A DNA stretch of 64,000 bases from DSNY01 sp964539745 (lineage in GTDB: Bacteria; Pseudomonadota; Gammaproteobacteria; Burkholderiales; Burkholderiaceae_F). Position 1 is the stretch's first letter, and each line of letters starts with the position of its first letter. The stretch lies in contig CAZIJU010000008.1 in the NCBI GenBank assembly GCA_964539745.1, forward strand, positions 1 to 64,000, written 5' to 3'. Made by a program: the position numbers and the translations under genes. The notes below the pieces were generated by a model that was given only the letters and a program-made list of their open reading frames with translations, was not told the DNA's origin and made no database searches. Shown here piece by piece: positions 49,034-58,640 of the stretch.

Positions 49034-50443
49034 TTGAGCGGGTTCGAAATCGTCGCATTGGCACTGGCGGGGGCGTTGGTCGCAGCGCTGGTGGCGCTTG
49101 CGCTGGCGCTGCGCAGGCGCGAGCTGACCGGTGTGGCCGCACGCATCGACGAGCTGCAGCGAAGATCCGACGAACACGGCGAGCGGCTCGAGCGAGAACT
49201 GCGGACCGCGGTCGAGACGGCCGCAAGCCAGGTGCGCATCGAGACGGGTGCGCGCCTGGCGGAACTGCACAACGCGCTGCTCGCACAGCTTGCCAGCCTC
49301 GGGGGCGCACAAACGGCGCAGCTCGGCGGTTTCAGCCAGCAGGTCGCGCGTCTGGCCGAGCTCGCCGAGACGGCGGCGCGCGCCAACCGCGAAGAAAGCG
49401 CGGAACAACTGAAACGGCTCGCGCAGCTGCTGCAGCAACAGGTCGCCGAGCTGGGCCAGGCGGTGCGGCAGCAGCTCGCCGACGTGCGGCAGACGCTCGA
49501 GGGTCGGCTGCAGACGCTGCAACAGGGCAACGAGGCAAAACTCGAGCAGATGCGGGCCACGGTCGAGGAAAAGCTGCAGACCACGCTCGAATCGCGCCTC
49601 GGCGAATCCTTCCGCATCGTGTCGGAGCGGCTCGAACAGGTGCACCGGGGGCTCGGCGAGATGCAAGGCCTTGCGCAGGGCGTGGGCGACCTCAAGCGCG
49701 TGCTGACGAACGTAAAGACGCGCGGCACCTTCGGCGAAGTGCAGCTTGCCGCGCTGCTCGAGCAGGTGCTCGCACCCGACCAGTACGCGGCAAACGTCGC
49801 CACGCGTCCCGGTTCGAGCGAGCGTGTCGAGTTCGCCGTCCGGATGCCGGGCCGCGACGACGGCCAGCCGGTCTGGCTGCCGATCGACGCCAAGTTCCCG
49901 GCCGAGGACTACGAGCGGCTGCTCGCCGCGCACGAGGCGGCCGATCCGGCCGCCGCCGAGGCGGCCGCGAAAGCGCTCGAAGCGCGCATCCGCAGCGAGG
50001 CACGAACGATCCGCGAAAAGTATGTCGAGCCGCCGTACACGACCGACTTCGCGATTCTGTTCCTGCCGACCGAAGGGCTGTTCGCGGAGGTGTTGCGCCG
50101 GCCGGGTCTGACCGAGTCGCTGAATCGCGAGTTGCGCCTCGTGATCGCCGGTCCCACCACGCTGTTCGCGATGCTCAATTCGCTGCAGATGGGCTTCCGT
50201 ACGCTGGCGCTCGAACGGCGCTCCGCCGAGGTCTGGCAGGTGCTCGGCGCGGTGAAGACCGAGTTCGCGAAGTTCGGCGACGTGCTGGCGCGGCTGAAGA
50301 CCCAGCTGGCCACCGCGTCGAACACGATCGAAGCGGCCGAGACGCGCACCCGCCAAATGGGGCGCGCGCTCAGAGCCGTCGAGGCGCTGCCGGCCGAACA
50401 GGCCGCTCGTCTGCTGCCGTCCGAGCCACGCGACGAGGGTTGA
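49034..50443 (+). CDS. rmuC: RmuC-family DNA recombination protein
   Basis: 469 aa starting at TTG 49034, because GGAGG (49021-49025) lies eight bases ahead and the protein begins with a membrane helix (FEIVALALAGALVAALVALA). A long coiled coil (residues about 35-220) precedes the nuclease-like RmuC domain (RGTFGEVQLAALLEQVLAPD, LPIDAKFPAEDYERLLAA and YTTDFAILFLPTEGLFAE). RmuC limits DNA inversions at short inverted repeats. Confidence 0.92.
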   Translation: MSGFEIVALALAGALVAALVALALALRRRELTGVAARIDELQRRSDEHGERLERELRTAVETAASQVRIETGARLAELHNALLAQLASLGGAQTAQLGGFSQQVARLAELAETAARANREESAEQLKRLAQLLQQQVAELGQAVRQQLADVRQTLEGRLQTLQQGNEAKLEQMRATVEEKLQTTLESRLGESFRIVSERLEQVHRGLGEMQGLAQGVGDLKRVLTNVKTRGTFGEVQLAALLEQVLAPDQYAANVATRPGSSERVEFAVRMPGRDDGQPVWLPIDAKFPAEDYERLLAAHEAADPAAAEAAAKALEARIRSEARTIREKYVEPPYTTDFAILFLPTEGLFAEVLRRPGLTESLNRELRLVIAGPTTLFAMLNSLQMGFRTLALERRSAEVWQVLGAVKTEFAKFGDVLARLKTQLATASNTIEAAETRTRQMGRALRAVEALPAEQAARLLPSEPRDEG

Positions 50444-50588
50444 GCGCGGCCCTGCGGGGCTTCCCGTACGCGGACTTGAGGGGGCGATTGCTCCAATTGC
50501 GGGGCCGCGGATGCCGAAAATTCACATTGCCTCGGCCAGGCCCGGCAGGGTGTAATCGGCGCCACCCGCAGCCGATTGCGACCTTCTG

Positions 50589-52223
50589 ATGGCAGAGGCC
50601 GATCCGCAACACGACGACGCCGATCGCTGGTTGAGCTACCGGGCGGCGATCGAGCACGCGGGCGACGGCTTTTTCGTCGTCGACCGCAACTTGCGCATCG
50701 TCGAGGTCAACGACACGCTGTGCGCGATGTTCGGCTATGCGCGGCACGAGATGCTCGGCCGCAATCCGCTCGACTTCGCCACGCCGGAAACGCGCACGAC
50801 CGTTCGCGCCCAGTGGCAGAGCATCGACCGCGTCGACCGCAGGCGCTATCGCTTCGAGGGCCAGCGCCGCGACGGCAGCCGCTTTCCGGTGCTCGTGCGC
50901 TCGGTGACCCAGCGCGGCCGCAGCGGCGCGATCGAAGGCTCTGTCGGTTTCGTCACCGACCTGACCGAGATCGAGCAGGCGCAGCAGACGCTCGCCGCGT
51001 CCGAGCGCGAGCTGCGCTCGATACTCGACAACATGCAGGACACGTATTACCGCACCGACGTCGAAGGCCGCATCGTGCGCGTGTCGAAGTCGGCCGAGAA
51101 GCTGCTCGGCTACCCGGTCGAGCAGCTGATCGGCCGCCGGCTCGCCGACCTGTATTGCGAACCCGGCGAGCGCGACGAGTTCCTGCGCATGCTCGAAGCC
51201 AACGGCGGCGCGGTCCGGCAGTTCGAGACCCGACTGCGGCGCGGCGACGGGACGGTGATCTGGGTTTCGACCAACGCCCAGTACTGCCGCGACGCCGCCG
51301 GTCGTATCGCCGGCGTCGAGGGTACGACGCGCGACATTACGGAGGCGCACCGCGCGCAGCAGGAACTGCGTCTGGCCGCGCGCGTGTTCGAGTGCGCCGT
51401 GGAGGGGATCGTCATCACCGACCCCGCGCTCGCGATCCTGTCGGTGAATCCGGCGTTCGCCGAGCTGGCCGGCGTCGACGCTGTGCGGGCAATAGGCCGC
51501 CGGCTCGCCGACTTCGTCTCGGCCGCCGGCGACGACGATCTGGCGACGCAACTGCGCGACGCGCTCGCGACGCACGGCCACTGGAGCGGCGAGGTGCGCG
51601 TGCGTCGCGCCGACGGCGACGCTGTCGGCGGGTGGCTCAGCGTGTCGACGGTCGGCGACGGCGCCGGCGAACCGACCCACTGCGTCGCGACGTTCACCGG
51701 CATCACCGACCGCCGCGCCTCGCAGGCACGCATGGCCTATCTGGCGCACCACGATCCGCTGACACAACTGCCGAACCGGTTGCTGCTGCGCGACCGCGTC
51801 GATCAGGCGATTTCGCGTGCCGCGCGCACGGGCGCGAAGCTCGCGCTGCTGTTCGTCGACCTGGACGACTTCAAGCGGATCAACGACACATTCGGTCATC
51901 AGACCGGCGATGTGGTGCTGCGCGAGATCGCCGCTCGCCTGGCGCATTGCGTGCGCGAGACCGATACGGTCAGCCGTTACGGCGGAGACGAGTTCGTCGT
52001 TGCGCTGCCGGACCTGGCCGAGGCCGGCGTGGTCGAGCGCGTCGCGCGTTGCATCGCCGAGCAGGTGTCGGCGCCGCTGCGCGCCGGCGGCGTCGAGGTA
52101 CGCGTGTCGTGCTCGATCGGCGTGGCGCTGTATCCCGGCGACGGCGCCGACTGCGACGCGCTCGTTCGGCGCGCCGACGCGTCGATGTACGCGGCCAAAC
52201 GCGCCGGGCGTGCGCTTGTCTGA
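50589..52223 (+). CDS. Triple-PAS diguanylate cyclase
   Basis: 544 aa, soluble. Three PAS domains (about 18-130, 145-258 and 265-380, each followed by a PAC-like segment such as GFVTDLTEIEQAQ and GTTRDITEAHRAQ) and a C-terminal GGDEF domain (385-544). The active-site loop RYGGDEFVVAL (about 462-472) is intact and the inhibitory RxxD site is present five residues ahead (RETD). It makes cyclic-di-GMP in response to a cytoplasmic cue. No EAL domain. Confidence 0.93.
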   Translation: MAEADPQHDDADRWLSYRAAIEHAGDGFFVVDRNLRIVEVNDTLCAMFGYARHEMLGRNPLDFATPETRTTVRAQWQSIDRVDRRRYRFEGQRRDGSRFPVLVRSVTQRGRSGAIEGSVGFVTDLTEIEQAQQTLAASERELRSILDNMQDTYYRTDVEGRIVRVSKSAEKLLGYPVEQLIGRRLADLYCEPGERDEFLRMLEANGGAVRQFETRLRRGDGTVIWVSTNAQYCRDAAGRIAGVEGTTRDITEAHRAQQELRLAARVFECAVEGIVITDPALAILSVNPAFAELAGVDAVRAIGRRLADFVSAAGDDDLATQLRDALATHGHWSGEVRVRRADGDAVGGWLSVSTVGDGAGEPTHCVATFTGITDRRASQARMAYLAHHDPLTQLPNRLLLRDRVDQAISRAARTGAKLALLFVDLDDFKRINDTFGHQTGDVVLREIAARLAHCVRETDTVSRYGGDEFVVALPDLAEAGVVERVARCIAEQVSAPLRAGGVEVRVSCSIGVALYPGDGADCDALVRRADASMYAAKRAGRALV

Positions 52224-52226
52224 CGT

Positions 52227-53327
52227 TCAGCGCGACGCCGCGCGACGCTGCGCGATCACCGGCGCGAGCTCCGCGTGCGCCCGGCGCAGCAATTCCTCGG
52301 TCGTATCCCAGCCGATGCATGCATCGGTCACCGAAACGCCGTAGGCGAGCTGCAAGAGATCCTCGGGAATCGGCTGGTTGCCCGGGTTGATGTGGCTTTC
52401 GAGCATCATGCCGACGATCGAAGCCGATCCTTCACGGATCTGGTGCACGCAGTCGGCGAAGACCAGCGGCTGCAGCGAAGGATCCTTCAGCGAGTTCGCG
52501 TGCGAGCAGTCGACCACGATGTTCGGCGCCAGGCCGGCCTTGGCGAGCGCGCGTTCGGCGAGCTTGACGCTGACCGAGTCGTAGTTCGGCCGGCCGCCGC
52601 CGCCGCGCAGCACCAGATGGCCGTACGCGTTGCCGCGCGTGCGCACGACCGCGGTGCGGCCATCGGCGTTGATGCCGAGGAAACTGTGCGGATGCGCCGC
52701 CGACTTGATCGCATTGATCGCGACGTCCAGCGCGCCGTCGGTGCCGTTCTTGAAGCCGACCGGCGTGGACAGGCCACTGGCCATCTCGCGGTGCGTCTGC
52801 GACTCGGTCGTTCGCGCGCCGATCGCGTACCAGCTGATCAGATCGGCGAGATACTGCGGCGACATGGGGTCGAGCGCCTCGGACCCGGTCGGAACGCCCA
52901 GTGCCGCAAGGTCGAGCAGCAACTGCCGCGCGCGCGTGATGCCTTCCTCGATGTGGAAGGAATCGTCCATCCGCGGGTCGTTGATGAACCCTTTCCAGCC
53001 GGTGGCCGTCCGCGGTTTTTCGAAGTACACGCGCATGACGACGAACATCGTTTCGGCGACCTCGCGGGCCAGTCGCTCGAGGCGCTGCGCGTAGTCGAGG
53101 GCGGCGACGGGGTCGTGGATCGAGCAGGGACCGGCGACGACGAAGATGCGCGGATCGCGCCGCTCGAGGATCGCGCGCAGCGTCGCGCGTGCGCGCGTGA
53201 CGGTTTCGGCCGCCGTCTCCGTAAGCGGTACGCGCGCGTGCACCTCGGCGGGTGTCGGCATCGGGTCGAAGCCGATGACGTTGACGTTTTCCAGAACCGG
53301 TGCGGTTGGGTCAGGCGCTTCGTTCAT
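52227..53327 (-). CDS. aroG: 3-deoxy-7-phosphoheptulonate (DAHP) synthase, class I
   Basis: 366 aa. First enzyme of the shikimate pathway, joining PEP and erythrose 4-phosphate. Motifs: IFVVAGPCSIHDPVAALDYA, VMRVYFEKPRTATGWKGFIN, GARTTESQTHREMASGLSTP, GFKNGTDG and VVDCSHANS. It is the AroF/G/H type, so feedback control by an aromatic amino acid is expected. Convergent with the diguanylate cyclase gene, three bases between stops; the aminotransferase gene lies 28 bases upstream of its start. Confidence 0.96.
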   Translation of the reverse strand: MNEAPDPTAPVLENVNVIGFDPMPTPAEVHARVPLTETAAETVTRARATLRAILERRDPRIFVVAGPCSIHDPVAALDYAQRLERLAREVAETMFVVMRVYFEKPRTATGWKGFINDPRMDDSFHIEEGITRARQLLLDLAALGVPTGSEALDPMSPQYLADLISWYAIGARTTESQTHREMASGLSTPVGFKNGTDGALDVAINAIKSAAHPHSFLGINADGRTAVVRTRGNAYGHLVLRGGGGRPNYDSVSVKLAERALAKAGLAPNIVVDCSHANSLKDPSLQPLVFADCVHQIREGSASIVGMMLESHINPGNQPIPEDLLQLAYGVSVTDACIGWDTTEELLRRAHAELAPVIAQRRAASR

Positions 53328-53355
53328 GCGGGGCGTATCGCAGCGGCGGTCGGGT

Positions 53356-54558
53356 TCATGCGGACTGCAGCCGGTCGAGCGCGGCGCGCAGTGTCTCGTC
53401 CCTCTTCGCGAAACAGAACCGGACGACGCGCGCTTCGAACGGCCGCTCGTAGAACACCGATACCGGAATCACCGCCACGCCGTAATCGACGATCATCTTT
53501 CGGGCGAACTCGGCTTCGGGCAGATCCGAGATCGCCGAATAGTCGGCAAGCACGAAGTAGGTGCCTTCGCAGGGCAGCAGCCGGAAGCGCGTGCGCGCGA
53601 GCCCCGCGACGAACCGGTCGCGTTTGGCCTGGTAGAACGCGGCCAGCGTTTCGTACGGTCTGGGGTCCTGGAGGTAACGCGCGATCGCGTGCTGCCCCGG
53701 CGTGTTGACCGCGAAGACCATGAACTGGTGCACCTTGCGCAACTCGTCCGACAGCGCGCGCGGCGCGCACGCATAGCCGATCTTCCAGCCGGTCGTGTGA
53801 AACGTCTTGCCGAAGCTCGAGATCACCACGCTGCGCTGCGCGAGCAGCGGCGAAGTCGCGACCGACCGGTGGGACTGGCCGTCGAAGACGATGTGCTCGT
53901 AGACCTCGTCGGAAATCACGAAAACGCCCGTCGATGCGACGATCGCTTCGAGCGCGCGCAGATCGTCTTCGCGCAGGATGCGGCCGGTCGGGTTGTGCGG
54001 GAAGTTGATCATCAGTGCGCGCGTGCGCGGCGTGATCGCCGCGCGCACGCGGTCCCAGTCCGGCGCGTAGCCGCGCGCGGCGTCCAGGGGCACGAACACC
54101 GGACGCGCACCGGCCAGCTCGATCGACGGCACGTAGCTGTCGTAGACCGGTTCGAGGACGATCACCTCGTCGCCGGGCCGCGCGAGCGCGAGCACCGCGG
54201 TCATCAGCGCCTGCGTGGCGCCGGCCGTGACCGTGATCTCCGTTTCCGGGTCGTACGCGCGGCCGTAGAGCCGTTCGACCTTCGCCGCGATCGCGTTGCG
54301 CAGCGCGGGCACGCCTGCCATCGGCGCATACTGGTTGTTGCCGGCTGCGATCGCGTCGGCAAGGTAGCGCTGCAACTTCGGATCGCAGTCGAAATCCGGG
54401 AACCCCTGGCCGAGGTTGATCGCGCCGTGTTTCGTAGCCAGCGCCGACATGACCGTGAAGATCGTCGTGCCGACGCGCGGCAGTTTCGAGGGGCCGAGCA
54501 GCGCGGCGGGACCGCGCGCGGGCGGGCGCTGTTCAAAGGACGCTGAATCGCTGGGCAT
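53356..54558 (-). CDS. PLP-dependent class I/II aminotransferase (methionine/kynurenine aminotransferase type)
   Basis: 400 aa from ATG 54558; an alternative ATG at 54585 adds nine residues. Fold type I signature: SSFGKTFHTTGWKIGY with the PLP lysine, NFPHNPTGRIL and ISDEVYEHIVFDG. The GQGFPDFDCDP start resembles YbdL-type enzymes acting on methionine and aromatic amino acids. Placed before aroG on the same strand, it could serve aromatic amino-acid metabolism. Confidence 0.9.
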   Translation of the reverse strand: MPSDSASFEQRPPARGPAALLGPSKLPRVGTTIFTVMSALATKHGAINLGQGFPDFDCDPKLQRYLADAIAAGNNQYAPMAGVPALRNAIAAKVERLYGRAYDPETEITVTAGATQALMTAVLALARPGDEVIVLEPVYDSYVPSIELAGARPVFVPLDAARGYAPDWDRVRAAITPRTRALMINFPHNPTGRILREDDLRALEAIVASTGVFVISDEVYEHIVFDGQSHRSVATSPLLAQRSVVISSFGKTFHTTGWKIGYACAPRALSDELRKVHQFMVFAVNTPGQHAIARYLQDPRPYETLAAFYQAKRDRFVAGLARTRFRLLPCEGTYFVLADYSAISDLPEAEFARKMIVDYGVAVIPVSVFYERPFEARVVRFCFAKRDETLRAALDRLQSA

Positions 54559-54924
54559 CGGAGCTGCAGCGCGCGTGGCAAGCATCGCGCCGCGCGAGAC
54601 GGGGCGGGTCAGGATGAAAATTATACTTTCGCGGGTCGCTGTGCCTCGGAAGACGCCGCATGCCGCAAGCCCGCCGCCGCATCGGGCGTCGTCGGCGAGG
54701 CGAGCCGCGCGGGGGGCGGCGCGGGTCGCGTCCCGCAGCGGGCCGGTACCTGGCGCGAGATCGCGACGACGAGCGGAAGCCATCGTTTTTCTTTCGAGCG
54801 AAGCGCCGAACGCGCGGAGGGGTCTGTTGCAGGCCGGTCAGGAGGCTTCCGCGCGTCCGGCGCAACGCCGGCGCAAAGCGCGCGCGCGATGCGCAACGCC
54901 GAAGTCCGATCGGGGGCCGTGCCG
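54559..54924. other. 366-base divergent intergenic region
   Basis: No gene supported. It contains a -10-like hexamer for the minus-strand aminotransferase gene at 54620-54625. Toward the M14-type gene no clear promoter or ribosome site is seen, apart from a short G-run near 54912. Confidence 0.6.
54620..54625 (-). promoter_or_regulatory. -10-like box for the aminotransferase gene
   Basis: On the minus strand this reads TATAAT, the sigma-70 consensus, 62 bases before ATG 54558 and standing out in an otherwise GC-rich gap. The -35 region at the proper distance is weak. Confidence 0.5.
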
Positions 54925-56070
54925 ATGACGCTGCACGTATCCAGCGCATTCGATGGCGGCGCGATCGAGGTCGTCCGGTGCGACGCGCCCGACGCGGTCG
55001 AGCTTGCGATCCGCCACGACCGGCGTGCCGACGGAACGGCGTCGGAGTTCCTGCAATGGTTCTATTTCCGCGTCGGCGGGGCTGCGGGCCGGCCGCTCGC
55101 GCTGCGCATCGTCAACGCAGGAGCGACGACCTATCCGAAAGGCTGGGAGGGCTACGCCGCGCTGGCAAGCTGCGACCGCAAGCACTGGCAGCGCGTCTCG
55201 ACGCAGTTCGACGGGCAGGTGATGACAATCCGTCCCGGCGTCGCGGCCGATCCGCTGTACGTCGCCTACTTCGAGCCGTACTCGTGGGAGCGCCATCTCG
55301 ACCTGCTTGCCGATGCGATCGCGCGCGGCGCCGGGTTACGCCGGCTCGGCGCGAGCGTGCAGGGGCGAGACATCGACGCGCTCGTCGTCGGATCGGGCCC
55401 GCGCAACGTCTGGATCATCGCGCGCCAGCATCCGGGCGAAACGATGGCCGAGTGGTTCGTCGAAGGTCTGCTGCGGCGGCTGCTCGATGCCGCCGACCCG
55501 CTCGTGCGCGAGCTGAAGCGGCATGCGACCGTGTACATCGTGCCGAACATGAATCCGGACGGCTCGGTGCTGGGCAATCTGCGTACCAATGCCGCCGGCG
55601 CGAACCTGAACCGCGAATGGCTCGCCCCGTCGTGCGAGCGCAGCCCGGAGGTCGCGTGCGTGCGCGAGGCGATGCACGCGACGGGTGTCGATGCGTTCTT
55701 CGACATCCACGGCGATGAGAACCTCCCTTACGTGTTCGCCGCCGGATGCGAGATGCTGCCGGATTTCGACGCGCAGCGACGCGCGGAGCAGGACGCTTTT
55801 TACGCCGACTTCCGGCGCGCAAGTCCCGACTTCCAGACGACGCACGGCTATGCCCCCGACAAGTACCGCGACGAGCTGCTCAAGCTCGCGTCCAAGTACG
55901 TCGGCCATACGTTCGGCTGTCTCTCGCTGACGCTCGAGATGCCGTTCAAGGACAACGCCGACGCGCCCGATCCGCGCACTGGCTGGAGCGCGGCGCGCTC
56001 GCTGCGGCTGGGTCGCGCGCTGCTCGATCCGCTGTACGCGCATCTGCTCCGGTGCGCAGCGCCGCAATGA
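54925..56070 (+). CDS. M14-family metallocarboxypeptidase (cytosolic carboxypeptidase-like)
   Basis: 381 aa from ATG 54925 (MTLHVSSAFDGG); an upstream ATG at 54889 is also open. N-terminal beta domain (FLQWFYFRVGG, CDRKHWQRVS) followed by a zinc peptidase domain with HPGE (RQHPGETMAEWF), PNMNPDGSVLGNLRTN, NLNREW and FDIHGDEN carrying the third zinc ligand. This matches bacterial relatives of cytosolic carboxypeptidases; substrate unknown. The stop overlaps the next start (ATGA). Confidence 0.88.
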   Translation: MTLHVSSAFDGGAIEVVRCDAPDAVELAIRHDRRADGTASEFLQWFYFRVGGAAGRPLALRIVNAGATTYPKGWEGYAALASCDRKHWQRVSTQFDGQVMTIRPGVAADPLYVAYFEPYSWERHLDLLADAIARGAGLRRLGASVQGRDIDALVVGSGPRNVWIIARQHPGETMAEWFVEGLLRRLLDAADPLVRELKRHATVYIVPNMNPDGSVLGNLRTNAAGANLNREWLAPSCERSPEVACVREAMHATGVDAFFDIHGDENLPYVFAAGCEMLPDFDAQRRAEQDAFYADFRRASPDFQTTHGYAPDKYRDELLKLASKYVGHTFGCLSLTLEMPFKDNADAPDPRTGWSAARSLRLGRALLDPLYAHLLRCAAPQ

Positions 56071-57107
56071 CGATCGCGAGCGGCCGCAAGGTCAGCCTGC
56101 GGCGCGCGACGCTGGCCGATCGGCCGCGGGCGCACGCGTGGCTCGCCGCGTCCGATCTGACGCCGGGTGCGATGGGGTTGCCGCTCTATCCCGACCATCC
56201 GCCGCCGAGCTATGCGCAGTTCTGCGAGGACTACGAACCGTACTTCTTCGAGGGATCGCGCCCCTTCAACGGACGCGGTTTCGTCATTCAGACCGAGGGG
56301 GCCGACGTCGGCTTCCTCGTCCATCGGCGCATCGATCTGCTGCGCGACGTCGTCGAGCTGGACCTGTGGCTGGCCGAACGACGCCATAGCGGTCGGGGCC
56401 TGGGCTCGGAGGCGCTCGCGCTCGCGTGTGAATGGCTGCAGCAGAACCGCGGCGTCAACCGATTTCTGATGAGGCCGTCGCGCCGCAACGTGCGCGCGGT
56501 TCGCGCGATCCGACGCGCCGGGTTCCGCGAAACCGATCTGCGGGCGAACGAAGTGATCGCCGAGCTCGCCTTGTCCAGGCCGCGTTACTTCGACGAGGTG
56601 CTGCTGTTCTGCGTGCTGCCGGCGCCGGCGGCACAGCTCGATCACGACGTCAACGGTGTCTACGTCTTCGTGGACAGCGAGTTCACCGGTCTCGACGAGC
56701 CGCGGCTGATCAGTATCGGCGCCGCTGCGACCGATTCGGCGACCTTCTATTCCGAGCTGAGCGACTGGCCCGAGGAGCATTGCAGCGAGTTCGTGCGCGA
56801 ATCGGTATTGCCGCAGCTCGAAGGCGGCGCCGTGACGCATCCGGTTGCGGCCGACGCATTCACGCGCTGGCTTGCCGAGCGCGCGGCCTCGGCGCGGGTC
56901 ATGATCGTTTCCGACTCGGGTTTCGACCGCTGGGCGCTCGCGGACCTGCTCGGCAGCGAGGAGCTGCCAGCCGGCGCCGTGTGGCGGCAGGTGCCGGTGG
57001 ACGTCGAACGGCTCGACGACGCCGCGCGCGCGCTCGGTTTGCGTCGCCATCACGCGCTCGACGACGCACGCGCGTTGCGTCACGTGCTGCTCGGCGCGGT
57101 GCGCTGA
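56067..57107 (+). CDS. GNAT acetyltransferase fused to a DEDDh-type 3'-5' exonuclease-like domain
   Basis: 346 aa. Residues 1-185 are a GNAT domain with the acetyl-CoA loop RRHSGRGLGSEALALA (about 105-120) and NVRAVRAIRRAGF. Residues 195-346 resemble RNase T/DEDDh exonucleases: FVDSEFTGL (Asp203, Glu205), SDSGFDRWALADLL (Asp283/Asp287) and RHHALDDARAL (His328, Asp333). All four acidic positions and the histidine are present, so the nuclease may be active. Fusion of these two activities is uncommon. Its start overlaps the peptidase stop. Confidence 0.83.
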   Translation: MTIASGRKVSLRRATLADRPRAHAWLAASDLTPGAMGLPLYPDHPPPSYAQFCEDYEPYFFEGSRPFNGRGFVIQTEGADVGFLVHRRIDLLRDVVELDLWLAERRHSGRGLGSEALALACEWLQQNRGVNRFLMRPSRRNVRAVRAIRRAGFRETDLRANEVIAELALSRPRYFDEVLLFCVLPAPAAQLDHDVNGVYVFVDSEFTGLDEPRLISIGAAATDSATFYSELSDWPEEHCSEFVRESVLPQLEGGAVTHPVAADAFTRWLAERAASARVMIVSDSGFDRWALADLLGSEELPAGAVWRQVPVDVERLDDAARALGLRRHHALDDARALRHVLLGAVR

Positions 57108-57175
57108 TACGGCGGGCGCGGCGCCGTGACATCGCCGGCGCGGTGATGTGGCGGGGCGGGGCGCGCCCGGGCCGA

Positions 57176-57637
57176 TCAGGCAGCGGCGGCACCCGGCGCA
57201 AGACGCAGCGCCGCGAGCGCGGCTGCGGGCGCGACGATCATCAGCCCCGAGCGCGCGGCGCGTTTATTCAACGCGAGCAGCGCGCGGTCCTTCGAGACCA
57301 GCGCGTCGGCGCGTCCGCTCGACGCAAGGTCGACGAACTTCTGGTCGTGCGGATCGCTGCACGCGAAGCGGGCGGGGAACACGTGGGCGACCGCTGCGGA
57401 CTTGGCGCGCCATGCCGCGAGCAGCGCCAAGCGCCGTTGCGCGTCGAGCGCGAAGCGCGGGCGCGCGAGCACGTCGGCGAGCTCCGCGTCGCACTCGTCC
57501 GAGCGCAGCGCGACGACACGGCCGTCGTCGAACGCCGCCCGCAGCGCGCGAGTGAGCGGATCGTCGAACACCCAGAAGTCGAGCAGCACGTTGGTGTCGA
57601 ACACCGCGCGCGGCGGCGAGGCGACAGGTCCGCTCAC
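57176..57637 (-). CDS. PIN-domain protein (COG1569-like putative toxin nuclease)
   Basis: 153 aa from GTG 57637, whose GTGA overlaps the alcohol dehydrogenase stop. PIN fold acidic residues: AVFDTNVLLDFW (first Asp), SDECDAELADVL (Glu/Asp), and CSDPHDQKFVDLA with ADALVSKDRALL (late Asp pair). Such proteins are often toxin components of toxin-antitoxin pairs, but no antitoxin gene is adjacent on either side. It may be an orphan RNase. Confidence 0.8.
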   Translation of the reverse strand: MSGPVASPPRAVFDTNVLLDFWVFDDPLTRALRAAFDDGRVVALRSDECDAELADVLARPRFALDAQRRLALLAAWRAKSAAVAHVFPARFACSDPHDQKFVDLASSGRADALVSKDRALLALNKRAARSGLMIVAPAAALAALRLAPGAAAA

Positions 57638-58632
57638 GCGCAGCGCAGCACCGCCGCGCCCTGCACGCGGCCGCGGCGGACGGCGTCGAGCGCTTCGTTG
57701 GCGCGCTGCAACTCGAAGATCTCGACGTGCGTTCGCACGGGAATACACGCGGCGAGCGCGAGGAATTCTTCGCCGTCGTTGCGCGTCAGATTCGCGACCG
57801 AACGAACGACGCGCTCGCCCCACAGGATCTCGTAGGGAAAGGCCGGGATCTCGCTCATGTGGATGCCGGCGCAGACAACGCACCCGCCCTTGCGCACCGC
57901 GCGCAGCGCGGCCGGAACCAGGCTGCCCACCGGCGCGAAGACGAGCGCCGCGTCGAGCGGCCGCGGCGGCGGTTGCGTCGAATCGCCCGCCCAGACGCAG
58001 CCGAGCGAAAGCGCGAACGCCTGGCCTTCGACGTCGCCCGGTTTGGTGAACGCGCACACCTCGCGGTCCTGCCACACGGCCACCTGCGCAACCAGATGCG
58101 CTGCGGCGCCGAAGCCGTAGATGCCGAGCCGCTTCGCATCGCCGGCCAGCCGCAGCGCGCGGTAGCCGATCAACCCGGCGCACAGCAGCGGGGCGGCGTG
58201 CGCGTCGTCGAACGCCTCGGGCAGCGCAAAGACGTAGTTCGCGTCGGCGACCGCGTATTCGGCATAGCCGCCATCGCGGTCGTAGCCGGTGAACTGCGGC
58301 GCATCGCACAGGTTCTCGCGCTGCATGCTGCAGTATTCGCAGACGCCGCAGGTATGGCCGAGCCAGGGCACGCCGACACGGTCGCCGGGTTTGAATCGCG
58401 TCACGCCGCTGCCCGTCGCGACGACGCGCCCCACGATTTCGTGGCCGAGCACGAGCGGAAGCTTCGGGTGCGGCAGTTCGCCGTCGGCCACATGCAGATC
58501 GGTCCGGCACACGCCGCAGGCGTGTACGCGCAGCAGCACCTCGCCGGGGCGCGGTTGCGGGATCGGAAGCGCGCGCGCCGCGAGCGGCGCGCCGGAGGTG
58601 TCGAGCACCATCGCATGCATCGTCGAATCCAT
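57634..58632 (-). CDS. Zinc-dependent alcohol dehydrogenase (AdhA-like)
   Basis: 332 aa from ATG 58632 (MDSTMHAMVLD); a TTG at 58644 would add four residues. Catalytic zinc ligands in HACGVCRTDLH and LGHEIVG; structural zinc motif CGVCEYCSMQRENLC; Rossmann loop GIYGFGAAAHLVAQVA. Similar enzymes oxidise primary alcohols or aldehydes with NAD. It precedes the PIN gene with overlapping codons and follows the Mla-like operon end. Confidence 0.9.
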   Translation of the reverse strand: MDSTMHAMVLDTSGAPLAARALPIPQPRPGEVLLRVHACGVCRTDLHVADGELPHPKLPLVLGHEIVGRVVATGSGVTRFKPGDRVGVPWLGHTCGVCEYCSMQRENLCDAPQFTGYDRDGGYAEYAVADANYVFALPEAFDDAHAAPLLCAGLIGYRALRLAGDAKRLGIYGFGAAAHLVAQVAVWQDREVCAFTKPGDVEGQAFALSLGCVWAGDSTQPPPRPLDAALVFAPVGSLVPAALRAVRKGGCVVCAGIHMSEIPAFPYEILWGERVVRSVANLTRNDGEEFLALAACIPVRTHVEIFELQRANEALDAVRRGRVQGAAVLRCA

Positions 58633-58640
58633 CGTCTGCC

